A stretch of DNA of 64,000 nucleotides from Acanthopleura granulata. Taxonomy: Eukaryota; Mollusca; Polyplacophora; Chitonida; Chitonidae. The translations under genes were made by a program, and so were the position numbers. Below the pieces are notes generated by a model. The model saw nothing but the letters and a program-made list of their open reading frames with translations. It made no database searches and was not told the origin of the DNA. The number at the start of each line of letters is the position of its first letter. Position 1 is the first letter of the stretch. Below, piece after piece: positions 12,901-24,456 of the stretch. Location of the stretch: contig JABBOT010000004.1 in the NCBI GenBank assembly GCA_016165875.1, forward strand, positions 13,889,672 through 13,953,671, written 5' to 3'.

Positions 12901-15267
12901 ATCATTCAAGATATTGTGAGAAATCGTCCACGAAAATTGGTCTTTTCCTAATATAGCAAAATCGGTATGCATGTAAGCATGTAACTATTCACTGGTTAAC
13001 TATACGGGAAATAAGATTATTCTGCAATGTAGTGTTATTCTGTGATATTGTAGAGCAAGTCTATTGTATCGTCTAGCATATGAGGAGCTGGTCGTGGAAG
13101 AGAGGTTAAGATACTTGTCTGTCAGTCGTTGAGACACAGAAGATGCAGGTTCAGTCCCAGTCTTGGTTGGGAAATTTATACATTCTCTTGTCTCGCTGAA
13201 AAATTAATGGGATTTTGGTAATAATAAGCAACCATGGGCCATTTGGACAGTTTACAGTTTGCATGTGGTAGGTTACCTTTTATCTAATGTATCAGATTAC
13301 GTCAGTCAAGAAACGTAAACAGGGAATAATGTGAAGGACAGCTGAACACTGGTCTGATGGAGTAAACTCAAACCCAACTGTGTTCTTGGCATTTTATCCA
13401 AAAATGCCATGCAGCAACTTTTCAAAGTCACCAGTTGTCTCTTGTTTTCAGGTCAGGATTTGGCAAGGATTCGTGGATATTTTTTCTAATGTCCACATTC
13501 AGAGCTGTAAGTGTCATTAGAAACAGGCTGTCCAGCGAGTGGACAGGGCTTTACTAAACACCTGCTCATCCCATCAAGAAAGACACCAATATATGTATGA
13601 TATGATATTTGTTGACAACTTGTTGTTTTCTCGACTCTGTATCTTGCAGATGGATGAGTTAACTAACCTTCTTGGACGATTATGTTCTTGGTCAAATTGA
13701 CTGTACCAGAACACATTAAGATGAAAATTAATCATATGATAAATGTAAGTTCTATTTGACTGCATGACAAAGTCTTGATACTTACAACTTATGTTGTAAA
13801 GCTTGATAAAAATTGTTCACACAGATTAACTATGAGGGACACAGACAGACAGGCAGACTGACAGGCAGGAATACAAATAGCATGGTGTACATAATTTTAA
13901 CATCTCCTTACATGGAAGATAAGCATGTAACACATAAATGTGTTAACAAAATATTAATTAACTCTCACACTTCTCTAGTGCCTTGGCCCGCCCGGATAGC
14001 GTCCGGTAGAGCGTCAGCTTTCGGAAGGGGAGATCTGGGTTCAAACCTGGGTCGGGGGGTTTGTTGGGTGTCTACGGCAAGTCGTCTTGGTGAGGCAGCA
14101 CCAGATAAAAGATACAGTGGAAATACATCCTGTACCAAGGAGACATCGCCTTCGTATACGTGAAATATTCTTGAGTAGGGTGTTAAACAATAAGCATTCA
14201 TTCATTCATTCTCTAGTGCCTTCACTGTACAGTACATTTCCCAATAGGCCTGTGTTTTAACATATTTTGGTACACTTTGTCTTTATTTAATTTTCTTTCA
14301 CAGAACAGTTTTGCAAAGGTAACAAAAAGAAAAAAAAAAAACAAATTACCTATCACAACTGTGTGCAGTGCACCTTCTCTGAACATGGTAGAGAAGGCAT
14401 CAATAAGTCTGTTGCCCAGTCCTCCTGAGGATTGTGGCCTCCAGGACAGCTGGGTATGTTTTTTTCTTCTCCCTAACCAATACTCTACTTTAGACTCTGG
14501 GGCTCCAGTGTACATCATTTCTATATGTCCATTTTCATTTGTTCCAACAGCAATTTTGTCCAAAATGCTTTCCGTCTGAAAAAAAAGAGCCACTTGCTTT
14601 GAAAGTAGATCTTGGACATCTAGACCTGTCAAATATAGGATATCTTTATGGTAAGACTGAAAGATCTACTCTCTGATAGAATACATGTAATTAGCAATTT
14701 ACTTTAAAATGACAACATTGCCATGGCAGGGGCTGGTTTACTGTGCCCCAGCAGGTTCAAGCCCAAGTAAAGGCTTATAATCTCAGTCCATTTCTATCAG
14801 TCTGATATTACCAAGGGATAGATTGTGGCAGTGTCACTTCAAATGATCAAAATATTATTGAAAACTGTTGCAAAGCCAAAATAAAGACAAACAAATTTGT
14901 AAATGCAGGATGAATCAATGACTCATTTTCTTGGTTAGTGGTATAGCCTACTTTAGTTAAGGTCTAGGTTCCCTGATCTGACCAGTGATAAATTAAGCTC
15001 GATTTCAATCTGGGCATGAAGCATCACCATATTATCGAATTACTGTACCATGTGAAGTTGTACAAGGGACGCCCCATTTTCCCCGATTGCCGGAATCAGT
15101 CGTGTTTTTGTGGATCCCGGACTTGGGTACCGTGACATGATCACCACACAACGCTTTTTCTTCTGTTGCCTCTGACATTTTTGAAAGTACCAAAGTGATA
15201 TCCCAACAGACAAACAGGTCAGAGCTGCAATTTGGATATATGAAGGATTCAGTAGTGTATCACCCAT
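923..15267 (-). CDS. Membrane-anchored DUF2064-GT2 fusion glycosyltransferase
   Basis: Eleven coding exons on the minus strand: 15267-15049, 14575-14350, 12762-12619, 12089-11974, 11697-11557, 10979-10850, 8199-8019, a tentative one at 4669-4615, 3617-3520, 2475-2380, 1039-923. All have GT-AG borders; phases agree except at exon 7/8. The product is about 506 residues. The start ATG has an in-frame TGA 12 bases upstream. Residues about 14-29 form a membrane anchor, followed by a basic stretch. Residues ~40-235 are a DUF2064 domain with KTRLIPAIG, GGLGNRL, IGSDIPDL, LDGGYYLLG and DIDWGTEKV. Residues ~259 to the end are a family-2 glycosyltransferase with SIIIPVYNE, DGGSTDGT, FLHADS, LPYGDQGLF, LMEDY and SSRRWW. 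In bacteria these correspond to rSAM/selenodomain-associated transferases 1 and 2 (TIGR04282/TIGR04283, linked by name to arsenosugar synthesis). The substrate here is unknown. The anchor suggests an ER/Golgi location (inference). Confidence 0.85.
1365..1586 (+). repeat. SINE copy (tRNA-headed family), 5'-truncated
   Basis: Contains the B-box-like GAGTTCAAGTCGAACTC, the family middle section ('gtctgccagcaacctgtgg') and the tail 'gtgaaatattctatagtacg' followed by A-rich sequence. It lies in the 3' end region of the glycosyltransferase gene. The better copy at 51400-51672 defines the family. Confidence 0.7.
2283..2366 (+). repeat. SINE tail fragment
   Basis: Carries only the last part of the SINE family: GCTGGCCGCCATTG, then TATTCTTGAGTATGGTGTAAA and an A-rich end with AATAAACAAA. 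It lies just past exon 10 of the glycosyltransferase gene, in its last intron. Confidence 0.55.
2519..2876. repeat. Diverged ~182-bp tandem duplication
   Basis: The stretches 2519-2700 and 2701-2876 share an ordered set of words: GTCATTTCT, ATGTA, GATTCTA/ATTCGATA, CCCCTCT, TTATAGTTGCCA/TTATAATTGCCA, TTATCTATTATACA and CTGCTAAA. It lies in the intron between exons 9 and 10 of the glycosyltransferase gene. It is an old local duplication with no coding content. Confidence 0.65.
4615..4669 (-). other. Tentative exon 8 of the glycosyltransferase gene
   Basis: The family needs roughly 27 residues between the GGAF motif and LPYGDQG. This piece has a good acceptor (TTCTTCCAG), a strong donor (GG|GTAAGT) and an end phase that fits exon 9, reading HFVHAPINLSKMLFLE into LPYGDQ. 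Exon 7, however, ends in phase 2 (CTGTG|GTAAGT) while this exon opens in phase 0, and the phase-2 reading hits a stop. Either a micro-exon is missing, the sequence carries an indel, or this is not the true exon. Confidence 0.4.
5381..6140. repeat. 77-bp dimeric minisatellite
   Basis: A tandem array of about ten units. Each unit joins a ~44-bp half (CTGGCAGACTACTGGCATGT, then TACAGGCTCACCACnnGTAAACCA) to a ~33-bp half (CTGGCAGGCTATTGGAATGT, then TACAGTCTTTACA). The halves resemble each other, so the unit is itself an old dimer. Degenerate copies extend left to about 5230 and right to about 6260. The unit is not a multiple of three and few stops occur, which makes long meaningless reading frames in three phases. 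It lies in an intron of the glycosyltransferase gene. Confidence 0.9.
9916..10143 (+). pseudogene. Retrotransposon gag-like N-terminal relic
   Basis: A 75-residue frame starts MAEEFNVDSFLDSEDLS and carries LRKIANKFELDL, like the acidic start plus short helix of many Gypsy-type gag proteins in marine invertebrates (recognition by eye, not searched). A 60-base unit is duplicated in frame, so that 20-residue block occurs twice, the second as LRKIADRFELDL. The frame then stops and no protease or polymerase follows, so it is a truncated relic. Upstream DNA (about 8760-9900) looks unlike the surrounding intron and may be a long terminal repeat or leader, but I could not find its ends. Confidence 0.4.
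12822..12945. repeat. 44-bp tandem repeat, three copies
   Basis: Three diverged copies of a unit like CATTCAAGATATTGAGTGAAA, then TCGTCTAAGAAAGTTGGTC. It lies in the intron just upstream of exon 3 of the glycosyltransferase gene. Confidence 0.75.
13081..13200 (+). repeat. tRNA-like SINE head, degenerate
   Basis: The stretch GAGCTGGTCGTGGAAGAGAG followed about 55 bases later by a B-box-like GCAGGTTCAGTCCC resembles the tRNA-derived head of a SINE. No clear tail or target-site duplication was seen, so the ends are approximate. Confidence 0.4.
13985..14209 (+). mobile_element. Complete tRNA-derived SINE with 13-bp target-site duplication
   Basis: The element begins GGCCCGCCCGGATAGCGTCC, holds an A-box-like GCGTCCGGTAGAGCG and a B-box-like GGGTTCAAACCTGGG, and ends with TATTCTTGAGTAGGGTGTTA and an (ATTC)n tail. 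The 13-mer TCTCTAGTGCCTT flanks it exactly at 13972-13984 and 14210-14222. It lies in the intron between exons 2 and 3 of the glycosyltransferase gene, in antisense to it. The intact duplication implies a fairly young insertion. Confidence 0.9.
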
Positions 15268-17683
15268 GGTTGACACACATCAACATGACCACCTATGTTA
15301 ATTGCATGCATGTACGCCTACCACTACCACTGATACTGTAAAAAAAACTTTTCTAACTGGTTGAACTTGTTCATCTGTGATAAAAGCTCGGGCTTCATCT
15401 TGTAATTTCTGATCACATATTATAACCCCGGTCAGATTAAAGATAAAAGATCAGTTGATATCGGTTTTGAATGTCTAGGACTATCTATATCAAATTACTG
15501 TGTACTATTAAAACATCACTGTCCAAAAGGCTAGGCCAAAAAATGCTGTGCTTACTCCTAATAGCTAGCCTGAATGACCATAGCTGTTCTTCCCAACCCT
15601 AATTATGTTTGCTTTTACATTTTGTTTCTGGTTCTCCTTCCTTTACCCTGGTCTGCTCTATATATTGCTTTTATGTTACTTAAAATAAAATGAGTGGAAA
15701 TGAGAGAAATTAAATCTGTATGAAGTGTCAGGAATCTATCAGGAAATGTCATTTTGTCACTGTAACCTTCAACTGTTAAAAGAATCACCATCCTTAAAAA
15801 TATGCTTGTTTGGCGTAACCCGAACAACCAGAAAGTTTTTATTGGTATTCTGATAAAAGTTTCTTATTTTTCTCTCCATGATAGTTACTTTAACATGCCT
15901 ATCTTTCAGTTTCAAGAGCAAGAATAATAAAAAAGAACAATTCCCAACCGACCGATCTTATTTTTTTCTCACAGGGTGAAGTTGCGCCCAACAAACAGCT
16001 TTTAAAGGATGGCCTAGACATTGCATCAAAATGACAAGTACATTGTTACAATTTTTTTCTCTCTTTTACATAGAACTGAAATTACAATTCAATAGGAAAT
16101 GTTTCAACTACGTGAAATATTTCAATGATCCTAGGGTAATATTTGAATATGGTAATGGTTAAATATTTCAGTTGCAGCTAAAATACTAATTCACTATCCA
16201 TGAGGCTTTAGTTAAAAAAAAAGAGCCCTGGTACACCATGTGATGTAATAATACATGAGTAATGTAATAAACACCGTGTAGTGAAATAATATTTTCTGAG
16301 TTATGTAACATTTTCACATAAAGCACAGTCAGGTGGACAAATAAAGGTGATTGTAACCAAGAGACCGTCGTGGACGACACTAAAGTAATGTTGAAAATGG
16401 CAGCTTTTCATGTGCACACCCATAGGTTTCAATGTGGGAAAGCAAATTAACAAAGGTATGAGGATTCCGTAGGGCTCTAGCTACTGCCCGTTCTGTTTGA
16501 AATGACAGTAAGAGACAAACAGATTCTCTCAGACACTTGAATAAGAGCTGAATAATGCATACACCTCATTATGCATATTATTATATTACACCGAAAAATT
16601 TATTACAATAAGTCGAATTGGCATTGCAGAAGTCTCTCAACATCCCGCTGGCTTTGGATGAGTTGGGGCTCTCGCACCCAACCGTAACAACATTGTCAAC
16701 CTCCATGAAATCACAGTAGATAGAAAGAGTCCCCATCCTGCTTCGTCCAACACCAACCTGATCTTGAGAGACTTCTGCAATGCTGATTCGGCTTTTATTT
16801 GGGGATTGTTTTCATTACATAAAATGGCAAATTTTATTACATTACACAGTGATATTTCATAACACTGAAATTTTTATTACCCGTACATTACATGGTGTTA
16901 CACCACTCGCGCATTACTACATAACACGGCATAACAAGCTCTCTTAGAATCACACTAAATCTAAGGGCAAAACCTGACCTAACGAAAACAGAATCAGGAA
17001 AGTGACTGTGTCAGGCATTGTGACACAGAAGCCCTGATATGTGCAACAGTTCAACCTTTCTTGCTGGTTGTGGGCCGGATATCGAAATCCTAGCAGCACA
17101 CGTGATGCTCAACTGATCTGAATATGTAAAGGTCACTACTTGGTACGTTAGTACATTGTTAATTTAGGTGTCAGCTTCACCCGCGGAGCTAGACTATGGA
17201 GGGGTAATAATACATGACCTCCATGGATAAACTAACCGCTGCGAAGACAACAGTTCATCCTTGAAGGTTAAAGTGCATTATCATTCAACTCCGTCAACAT
17301 TATCAATAATAAATATTGTACTACAATATGTAATATTTAAAGATGTTTACACATAAGTTGTCTTAATATCATAGCTATATCGTTTACACAGAACCTTATG
17401 CATGATACAAGTACAACGGAGGACGATAAAGATCATTTTTACTTTTGTTAATGGTCTAAGCGACTTCATGTCTTCACAGTGTAAACACAACCGGAGGTGT
17501 GAAAGATGATTGCGTAACAAGTGATGTATTTGACAAGAAGAAAAAAAAACACAGTTGCAAAGCTGGAATCGAGATGAAGATGCTATGACAACTTACCTAT
17601 TTGCTTCGTTGTGTTATACCACGGAAAGGCGTTGAGTGCCACGGCCTGACAAGTTATACAACCTCAAGATTTGAAGTTGAACC
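15268..17683. other. Divergent spacer between the glycosyltransferase gene and ABTB1
   Basis: The two start codons face away from each other 2.4 kb apart, so this stretch should hold both promoters and 5' UTRs. No coding exon was recognised. It contains the inverted-repeat element at 16222-16942. Either gene may have non-coding first exons here. Confidence 0.6.
16222..16942. mobile_element. Inverted-repeat element with nested palindrome (MITE-like)
   Basis: The left end begins AGAGCCCTGGTACACCATGT and the right end, read in reverse, begins AGAGCTTGTTATGCCGTGTT. With one gap about two thirds of the next 40 bases match, and the words TGTAATAA and ATTACATTACAC recur inward. Inside sits a nearly perfect 27-bp inverted repeat (16614-16640 and 16764-16790, core CATTGCAGAAGTCTCTCAA) around a 123-bp loop. 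No coding frame is present and no target-site duplication could be fixed. Probably a non-autonomous DNA transposon, possibly with a second palindrome inserted in it. Confidence 0.55.
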
Positions 17684-20600
17684 ATGGATCTTCACGAACT
17701 TTTCCTCAGCTGCCGGCGCGGTGACCTGCCAAAAGTGATGTAGGCACATAAACTTACAGGCTTAACAGTCTTCCTCTTATAAATGACCGTTTCTTTGTTT
17801 TGCTTTTGGTGTCATTAATGTGATGGAACTGTATTTCCACCGAATCTTACCTTTCAGTTTCGCTGTCAGGTCAAATATATTGTTCAGGTAAATCTTGGCG
17901 GTAACATTAAACGTTGATGTCTGCTTTAAACAAGTCTGACATTTACCTGCATGTTGAGGTATGGTAGGTGATTAACAGCAATTGTAGACGTCACAGTTTA
18001 ATTTAATTGAACTAGGTTTGGCGCCATGAACCATCATAATAACTGTTGGTGGCGCGTCGGGTACATGTGTGTGAGGGTTGGATACAGGGTCTTGTTCGTC
18101 AAACAATGCATTCAGCTGTATATGATTAAAGTCATTGGCCTTTCAATCATAGACACACACAAGGTGCAGGTTCAACCTGCATATGGTGGAAAGTTCCTGA
18201 GTAAACTGGCAGTGGTTGGCGGTTTACCCTTAAGCACTCCAAATTTCACCACCCAGAAATCTGCTTGCTGTCATATAAGTGAAGAGTTCTTGAGCATGGC
18301 ATTAAACAAAAATCATATCAATAAATCAGAAGCTATTGTAGTGATTGCGTAAGTGATAAGTATGTGTTGAGATATCTTGACAGTATTATACCTGCACTAC
18401 AAATTAATATACATATACCTACATTATTGCACATGCTTGTCCTAGCTGCATGAATGTTAAATACTGCTGAACAGAGTGGCATTTATTTTCATAGGTATTT
18501 GGTGGAGCAAAAAGAAATGGAGCTGAATGTCAGGGATAAGTGGGACAGTACTCCTTTGTAAGTTGAAATCATGTGCAACTGCCTAACATGAGATACTGCT
18601 GCTTGAAGAGCTGTGAATTTGCATTATTGTCAACTTTGCATCAGTACATTTATTTCATCTGTCTTTCAAGTATTTCAACAAACTATGCACCAAGATCGTA
18701 ATTTCTAAAAGTTTGTGACCACTGAAGTTTAGAATATAATAAATAAGCTGAAGATTTCCATAGCTTTTTGTTACAAATTCGAGTTCTAAATGTTTATTTT
18801 CAGATAATTGCAATTCTTTTGTATCTCTTGTGCCTTGTATCTGTTATTTACAGATACTATGCCTGTCTGTGTGGCCACAAAGATCTTGTGAAGTATTTAT
18901 TAGATAATGGTATGTACACGTGTATTAGGCCTTTTGATAATGTACACCAAATCATTTGCCATCTTGCACTATCCATACTATTTCAAGTGTACATGTATGT
19001 ACATACAAGTAATTTATCATATGTTTAATTACATACATGACTGGAATGACTGTGCATGACTGGAATTCCTTCGCTGGTGGATAAACAGCCCCACGTGACT
19101 GTGTTAAAAGCAATGTAACCATAGGCAGTCACACACAATTCACCCCATTTTGTGCATTTTGTGTCTGTTTGACATTTGAGATAATACATGAACTCTACGA
19201 CTCTTTCAAATGGAAAACTCAGTGAAACGAAGAGAAAAAATTTAGAACTGAGCTCTATACTGGGCTGTTGCAGAAGTCCATAATGTTAAAAGAATGGTTG
19301 GAATGACCATGTGCTTTTGTTTATCTACTGTATGACGTGTTTTGCCAAGGTGCAATTATGTGCAACTCGGGAGCGCTCTCTGGCTAATTGAAATGCAGAA
19401 AGTTGCCAGCCTACTGAACAAGTCAGCTCAAACTTTGTACTGTTCAGTCCTGTGCTGTAATACATCACTGTTACTTATACACTGTTGTTGACATACTGTA
19501 GCTTGCAAATATTGTAACCTAACAGTAAAGACTCACGTGTGTAAGTGGCCTGGAACCAGCTTGTGCACATGGGAAATATTACACACAAACATTTGTTTGG
19601 TCTGCATGTCGTCTACGTTAGCAGGTCCCCTATTTAAAATAAATGACAAAAGTACAATAGTTTCTACACTGTAAGTGACTGTAAGTTTCAGCCATTATGA
19701 TTGCACATTTGTTCTGCAGTGATTGTGGGTTTGTTTGATGTGCAGGGTGATATCCTACTGTAAAAATGTAAGTTTCAGCATAAAGAGTATTTTTATGGCA
19801 TTTGTGTGCCTTTAAAAATGCAATGATAACATTGATCACAGACCAACTTCAGGTTGGAAAAATTAAAATGTCATGCATATGTTTCTTATTATGCCTATAG
19901 GTGCAAAGTGTGAAGCAAACACATTTGATGGTGAGAGGTGTTTATATGGTGCCTTAACTAAGGAGATAAAAAACCTTCTGAAGTCCTACAACATGGTCTC
20001 ATCGAGAACAATGAGAAGGGATCTGTATGATGAGTTTCTAAGGAGGTTTGTGCCATAACTCACAACTTGTGTATGATTTATGGGCAACATTAAATCTAGC
20101 AACATTCACAAAGACTACTCACTGGCTCCTGCAACTGAAACACTGTTCTTGCTACAGTTATTCAGGTACCATCAGGGTCAAAGACTCAGATCCACTGTAG
20201 CTCTTGCTTGTTCTGTATGAGGTTTGGCAGCTACATTTACCACCCATAAAGGAGGAACTTACTTCAGATATCCTGGGTTTCCTCAGCTTCACTTTATTCT
20301 GTCCCTAAACCTTACTCCTGATACACATAAGAAAACTTCATTCTTGAATAAATTTGCTAATATTGAACACTTTGGAAATGATAGTTTTACAACTGTTGTA
20401 AGTTACTTAGTGGATATTGATAGTTGCTTTCAACTTGCACAGCTAATGTTAAGTTAAATATTAAATGAGATTTACATGTACCTGTCCATTCCTAACTTTC
20501 TGAAAAGCTCCTTCACGAAGCTTAAATCACTTCAAATGCCTTCATAATTATTCAGTGTACACCAGACACTGATACACTGTTAGTAAATGTGCCTGTCTGG

Positions 20601-23600
20601 AAAAACTGGAATTTTGCAGTCTCGTCTTAGAAACTGAGGCTAAAATTGTTTGAAATTTACATGATTTTCAGATTATAATACATGGTTTATCTTGCACAAC
20701 ACATGTTTATCATACAGGAAGGGCATCAGGGGAGACAATTCTGCAGGATAGAATAGAATAACTTTTACAGCACACACATTTGTGTATATTTTCAGGCTGT
20801 TGGAGGATGCATTTTATACGGACGTGGTGTTTGTTGTGCACGGGGAGTCAATTCCAGCCCATAAGAGTATACTGAGTGCAAGATCTGTGTATTTTAATGA
20901 CATGTTCCATACAAAATGGAGAGACAGGAGGGAGATTCACCTCAATAACCAGCTGGTAGTGGAGAGCACTTTTTTGTTCTTGTGTTTTATTTATTTATTT
21001 TTTTATGAAGCCTGAAATACTCACGTGTACAAGTTATCTTTGTGTATGTGTAACATGGAGATAGCATTAGTAGAAAAAGTTTTACACTCTTGTTATCCAA
21101 ATTGCCAGACAAGCTTCACATGCTGAAGCACTTTAATTAATATTGTAATGAAGGCTAATTGAATTCAGTTTATTTTTCATTGTGGTTTACTTCAAGTTTC
21201 AAAATGTCTCTATTTAAAGGTTTTACCTTGGGCCTTCCGATCCATTTTGCAATACCTCTATACAGGTAATGACACAAAGATATTTACTTTGTACTTACGT
21301 TCTATATGGTAAAAATGATACAGGGTAGGTTTTGGTTGTTATTTGGATTGGATTTATGTTTTGTGATGAACATAACAGTGTTATCATATGTTTACATGTA
21401 ATACCCCAATAAACCCTGTTTGGGTTTAGTGCCCTGTTGGGGTTTGAGCTAACAATCTCTGGGACTGTAGCCTGCGATTCTACCACTAGACTCAAGGGAA
21501 ACTACTCCTGGCCTGGCTATAGGTAGCCATTAAACAGTACCCTGCCGCACATGGGAAATAGCTTACATATACATATATTTAGTATGAAAAAAGTAGTACA
21601 TTTATGCCGTCCTTGGAATTCATTGTAAAATTGTCTTTCCTTCTATTTCTTTTTTTCAGGGCACTTGGAAGTGCACATTAAAAACATGGAAGAGTGTAAG
21701 AGATTGGCAAAGCAGTGCCGTCTTCATGAACTCCTTATACAAATGGAAGACAAAGCAAAGAAAATTGCCTCCTTCCGTAAGACTCTTTTTTCACTCTTTT
21801 ACACTGATTGATAGACTGTTGTTACAGGTTATTTTTCTTCAGCTTTTTTAATATACTAAACAAATTGCCACAGTTTTTGCCAGTGAAGTTTTATCAGTGA
21901 TAGGCACATATAAAGAGATGAGACATTTTTTCCTGAAATTTTTGTCTTTTGTATGAGAAAGGAAAGACATGACAGGCATATTACACCTCCATGTTGTCAA
22001 ACAAGTCTTGCATCCACACAGAAAGATAATGTGGTATCCGTGTTGGTTTATTCTACCCAGGGTGTTCAAATTCAAGATAAGTTTTGTGGTAGATTTGATA
22101 CCAGTGGTTTTGAAAACCTTTTTGGTAATACACTTTTGGGAATAGTGGATTGTGTAATGTATTGGGATTTTATGGAATGCATTGTAGAGTCCACAAAGCT
22201 GGGAGTAAATGTGACAACATTGTGTACAGAGCCCAATTCAGAGGAGCTTCAGCTTCACCTGGGAAAACTGGCAGACATGGCTCTTCCAACAGAACTTAGT
22301 AACTGGGTGAGTAGATAGACATATAGGCTAATAATCAGAGCATAAATATTGTAAATTATTAGTCATTCATATTATTTTATATTTAAATTATATTTTGGGA
22401 AGACATTCTACTACTAAACAAGTCCAAACCAGCACAAACATTTACCAGTGTTATGGTGGAACAATTTATCATGTGACTTTTGTCATTTGTCAGTTGTACA
22501 CTGAGCATTATCATTTGGAACTGCCTTTACTCCATTCATGTATGTAACCAAAACTGTGTATTTATGGTGATATCCTAGGCTCTTGGAGAACTGCCATTTG
22601 AGCCAGAAGCTGTCCCGTTATTCCCAGATGTTTGCTTCGTTGTTGATGGACATAACTTCATATGTCATAAGGTATATTCTGGTATAATACCATGATTTTC
22701 TGCTTATCCCTTGGAAAAATAATTAAAGGGTGTACTTGTTATCATAGTTATGATTCCCATCTCTCGTAAATAACCAAGTAAACAAACAGATCTTCTGTCT
22801 GTTACCAAAAATCTTGAGAAATAATTTTTAAATTAGTGAAATATATCTTCTGTTGAGAAGGAAGCCTATCAAAAAGTGAAGGTTGTCTGACAATATTTTA
22901 CTGACAAACTATCTCACACCATAAATCATATTTGGTTTCCTATGACTACATATACATCTCCAAAATTATTGAGCAGAATAAAGCAGAACTTTATACAAGT
23001 ATTCACTTGATCAGATTGTTGATATAGCAATAGGCAGTTGACCCATCTGTGTATATAGATTCATTGGGTGCTTCTTCAGATTGGATTACGTTGTGGTTAG
23101 CACAACTGTACACTGTATTCTTTCTTTCTTCTCCTTCAAGTAAATTAAAAGGAAAACAAAAAAAGCGTTTTGGTTCAAGAACACATGGGCTGCATCATCA
23201 TCATGTTGAACAAGCTACCTACATGTATTATACAGAAAATGGTAAGTAAACCTGTTTTTACTTACTTGTAGGCTTTCTTTTGTGGAAGAAGTGACTACTT
23301 TAAGGTGTTGTTACTAGATCACTTTGGTGAGCTGAAAACAAGTGATGATCTCCCCATGTTTACTCTACATGGTATCAGTGTAGATGTCTTCATTGCTGTG
23401 ATGTACTACATATACCAAGATAATTGTCAGGTAAGATGTTCGTTACTTAAGTTTAGTACTATACTGTGTACACGTACTTACATTAGGCTGGTTAACCATC
23501 TTCCATTTTCATTAAATCAAGATAGACAATGCGTATGTCTCACTTTGCTTTTGCATCTGGGCGCTTACAGCCTACAACCAACAATTTTGCCAAATTGAGC

Positions 23601-24456
23601 CTTCTTAAAAAATTTAACAAAATGAAAGCACTCGACCAAACCCTCGTTTTCCAGTGATCTAGATCTCATTTTTCAAGGTCGTTGAACCTGTGCATCCTTT
23701 ACCTACAAGCAACTGGTGGAAGCTTTATCAACTCTAGAATCAATAATTTTACATTTACATAAATTTTATTTGCAGCTAAACAAGGAGCTTGTGTATGAGG
23801 TGCTGTGTATAGCAGACATGTACCTGTTACCAGGATTAAAGCGTCAGTGTGCAGCTGTGATTGGCCAATATATGGACACAGAGAATGCCATCAGTATACT
23901 GAGGACAGCTCGAGTGTATAATCTGCCCCGCCTTCAAGATCAGTGTGCTCAGTACATGGCAGACAATCTAGATGAGGCAAGCCAGGACACACAAAGTGCA
24001 GATTCAATCCTGCCTTTCTAGGCAATCCAGTTTCCTTGACCCATAAAATGAAGGCTATTATATAAGTAAAACATTCTTGCATGAAGCAACTACCAAATAG
24101 ATAGGTAAATAAACAACACAATGTTAAACCTTTATAAGTAAACATGCAAAATTAAGCATGATCAGATTCAAGATTGTGGGCCTGCATGTCTTTGTGGTTG
24201 AAATGAAGAAAGTAATTAATCAGTTTGGAATTGTTGGTTTATGTTTCAGATGATCTCGCGTGAAGATTTTGCTGCTTTAGTTCGAGAAGATGCTGCTGAG
24301 GTTGAGATGAGAGAGGAGGCAGATACCATAGACATCATTGATGAAATTCGTTTTCACATCACAAATTTTGTTCAGACATTCAGTGAAGTGGAAGAGGCAA
24401 ATGAGAAACTAATTGCAATTGATGATCTACTTGAACATCTGGATCTAGAGGGCTAA
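17684..24456 (+). CDS. ABTB1: Ankyrin repeat and BTB/POZ domain protein 1
   Basis: Twelve coding exons: 17684-17739, 18495-18557, 18854-18909, 19901-20045, 20796-20955, 21220-21265, 21660-21776, 22188-22306, 22579-22671, 23272-23430, 23776-23976, 24250-24456. Together they give 473 residues, close to the ~478 of the vertebrate protein, and all phases agree. The start ATG follows an in-frame TGA. Residues 1-85 hold two ankyrin-type units (LNVRDKWDSTPLYYACLCGH, then CEANTFDGERCLYGAL). The first BTB domain starts near residue 115 (TDVVFVVHG) and ends at LQYLYTG. The second runs from about 270 (DVCFVVDGHNFICHK) to 340 (YYIYQD), followed by a BACK-like helical tail (ADMYLLPGLKRQC). BTB proteins of this kind act as CUL3 ubiquitin-ligase adaptors; the human protein (BPOZ) is tied to PTEN growth control and binds eEF1A. 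Exon 11 ends with a GC donor. Confidence 0.97.
18150..18325 (+). repeat. Degenerate SINE copy in ABTB1 intron 1
   Basis: B-box-like GTGCAGGTTCAACCTGC is followed by the family middle part (GGTTTACCC, CCTCC-like, CACCACC) and the tail ATATAAGTGAAGAGTTCTTG, GCATTAAACAAAAATC. It is heavily diverged and lies in the first ABTB1 intron. Confidence 0.6.
21380..21500 (-). repeat. tRNA-like SINE head, minus strand
   Basis: On the minus strand GAGTCTAGTGGTAGAATCGC (A-box-like) is followed by AGCTCAAACCCCAAC (B-box-like), about the spacing of a tRNA. A real tRNA gene is unlikely because no clean cloverleaf could be drawn. It sits in ABTB1 intron 6. Confidence 0.4.

Noticed and set aside
13981..14060. 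Possible tRNA gene
   Set aside because: A- and B-box-like parts are present, but the sequence belongs to a SINE bounded by a 13-bp target-site duplication and no clean cloverleaf forms.
21953..22187. Extension of ABTB1 exon 8 to the left
   Set aside because: The frame is open, but the acceptor at 22187 gives the right phase and restores alignment to the family; the extra stretch has no family match.
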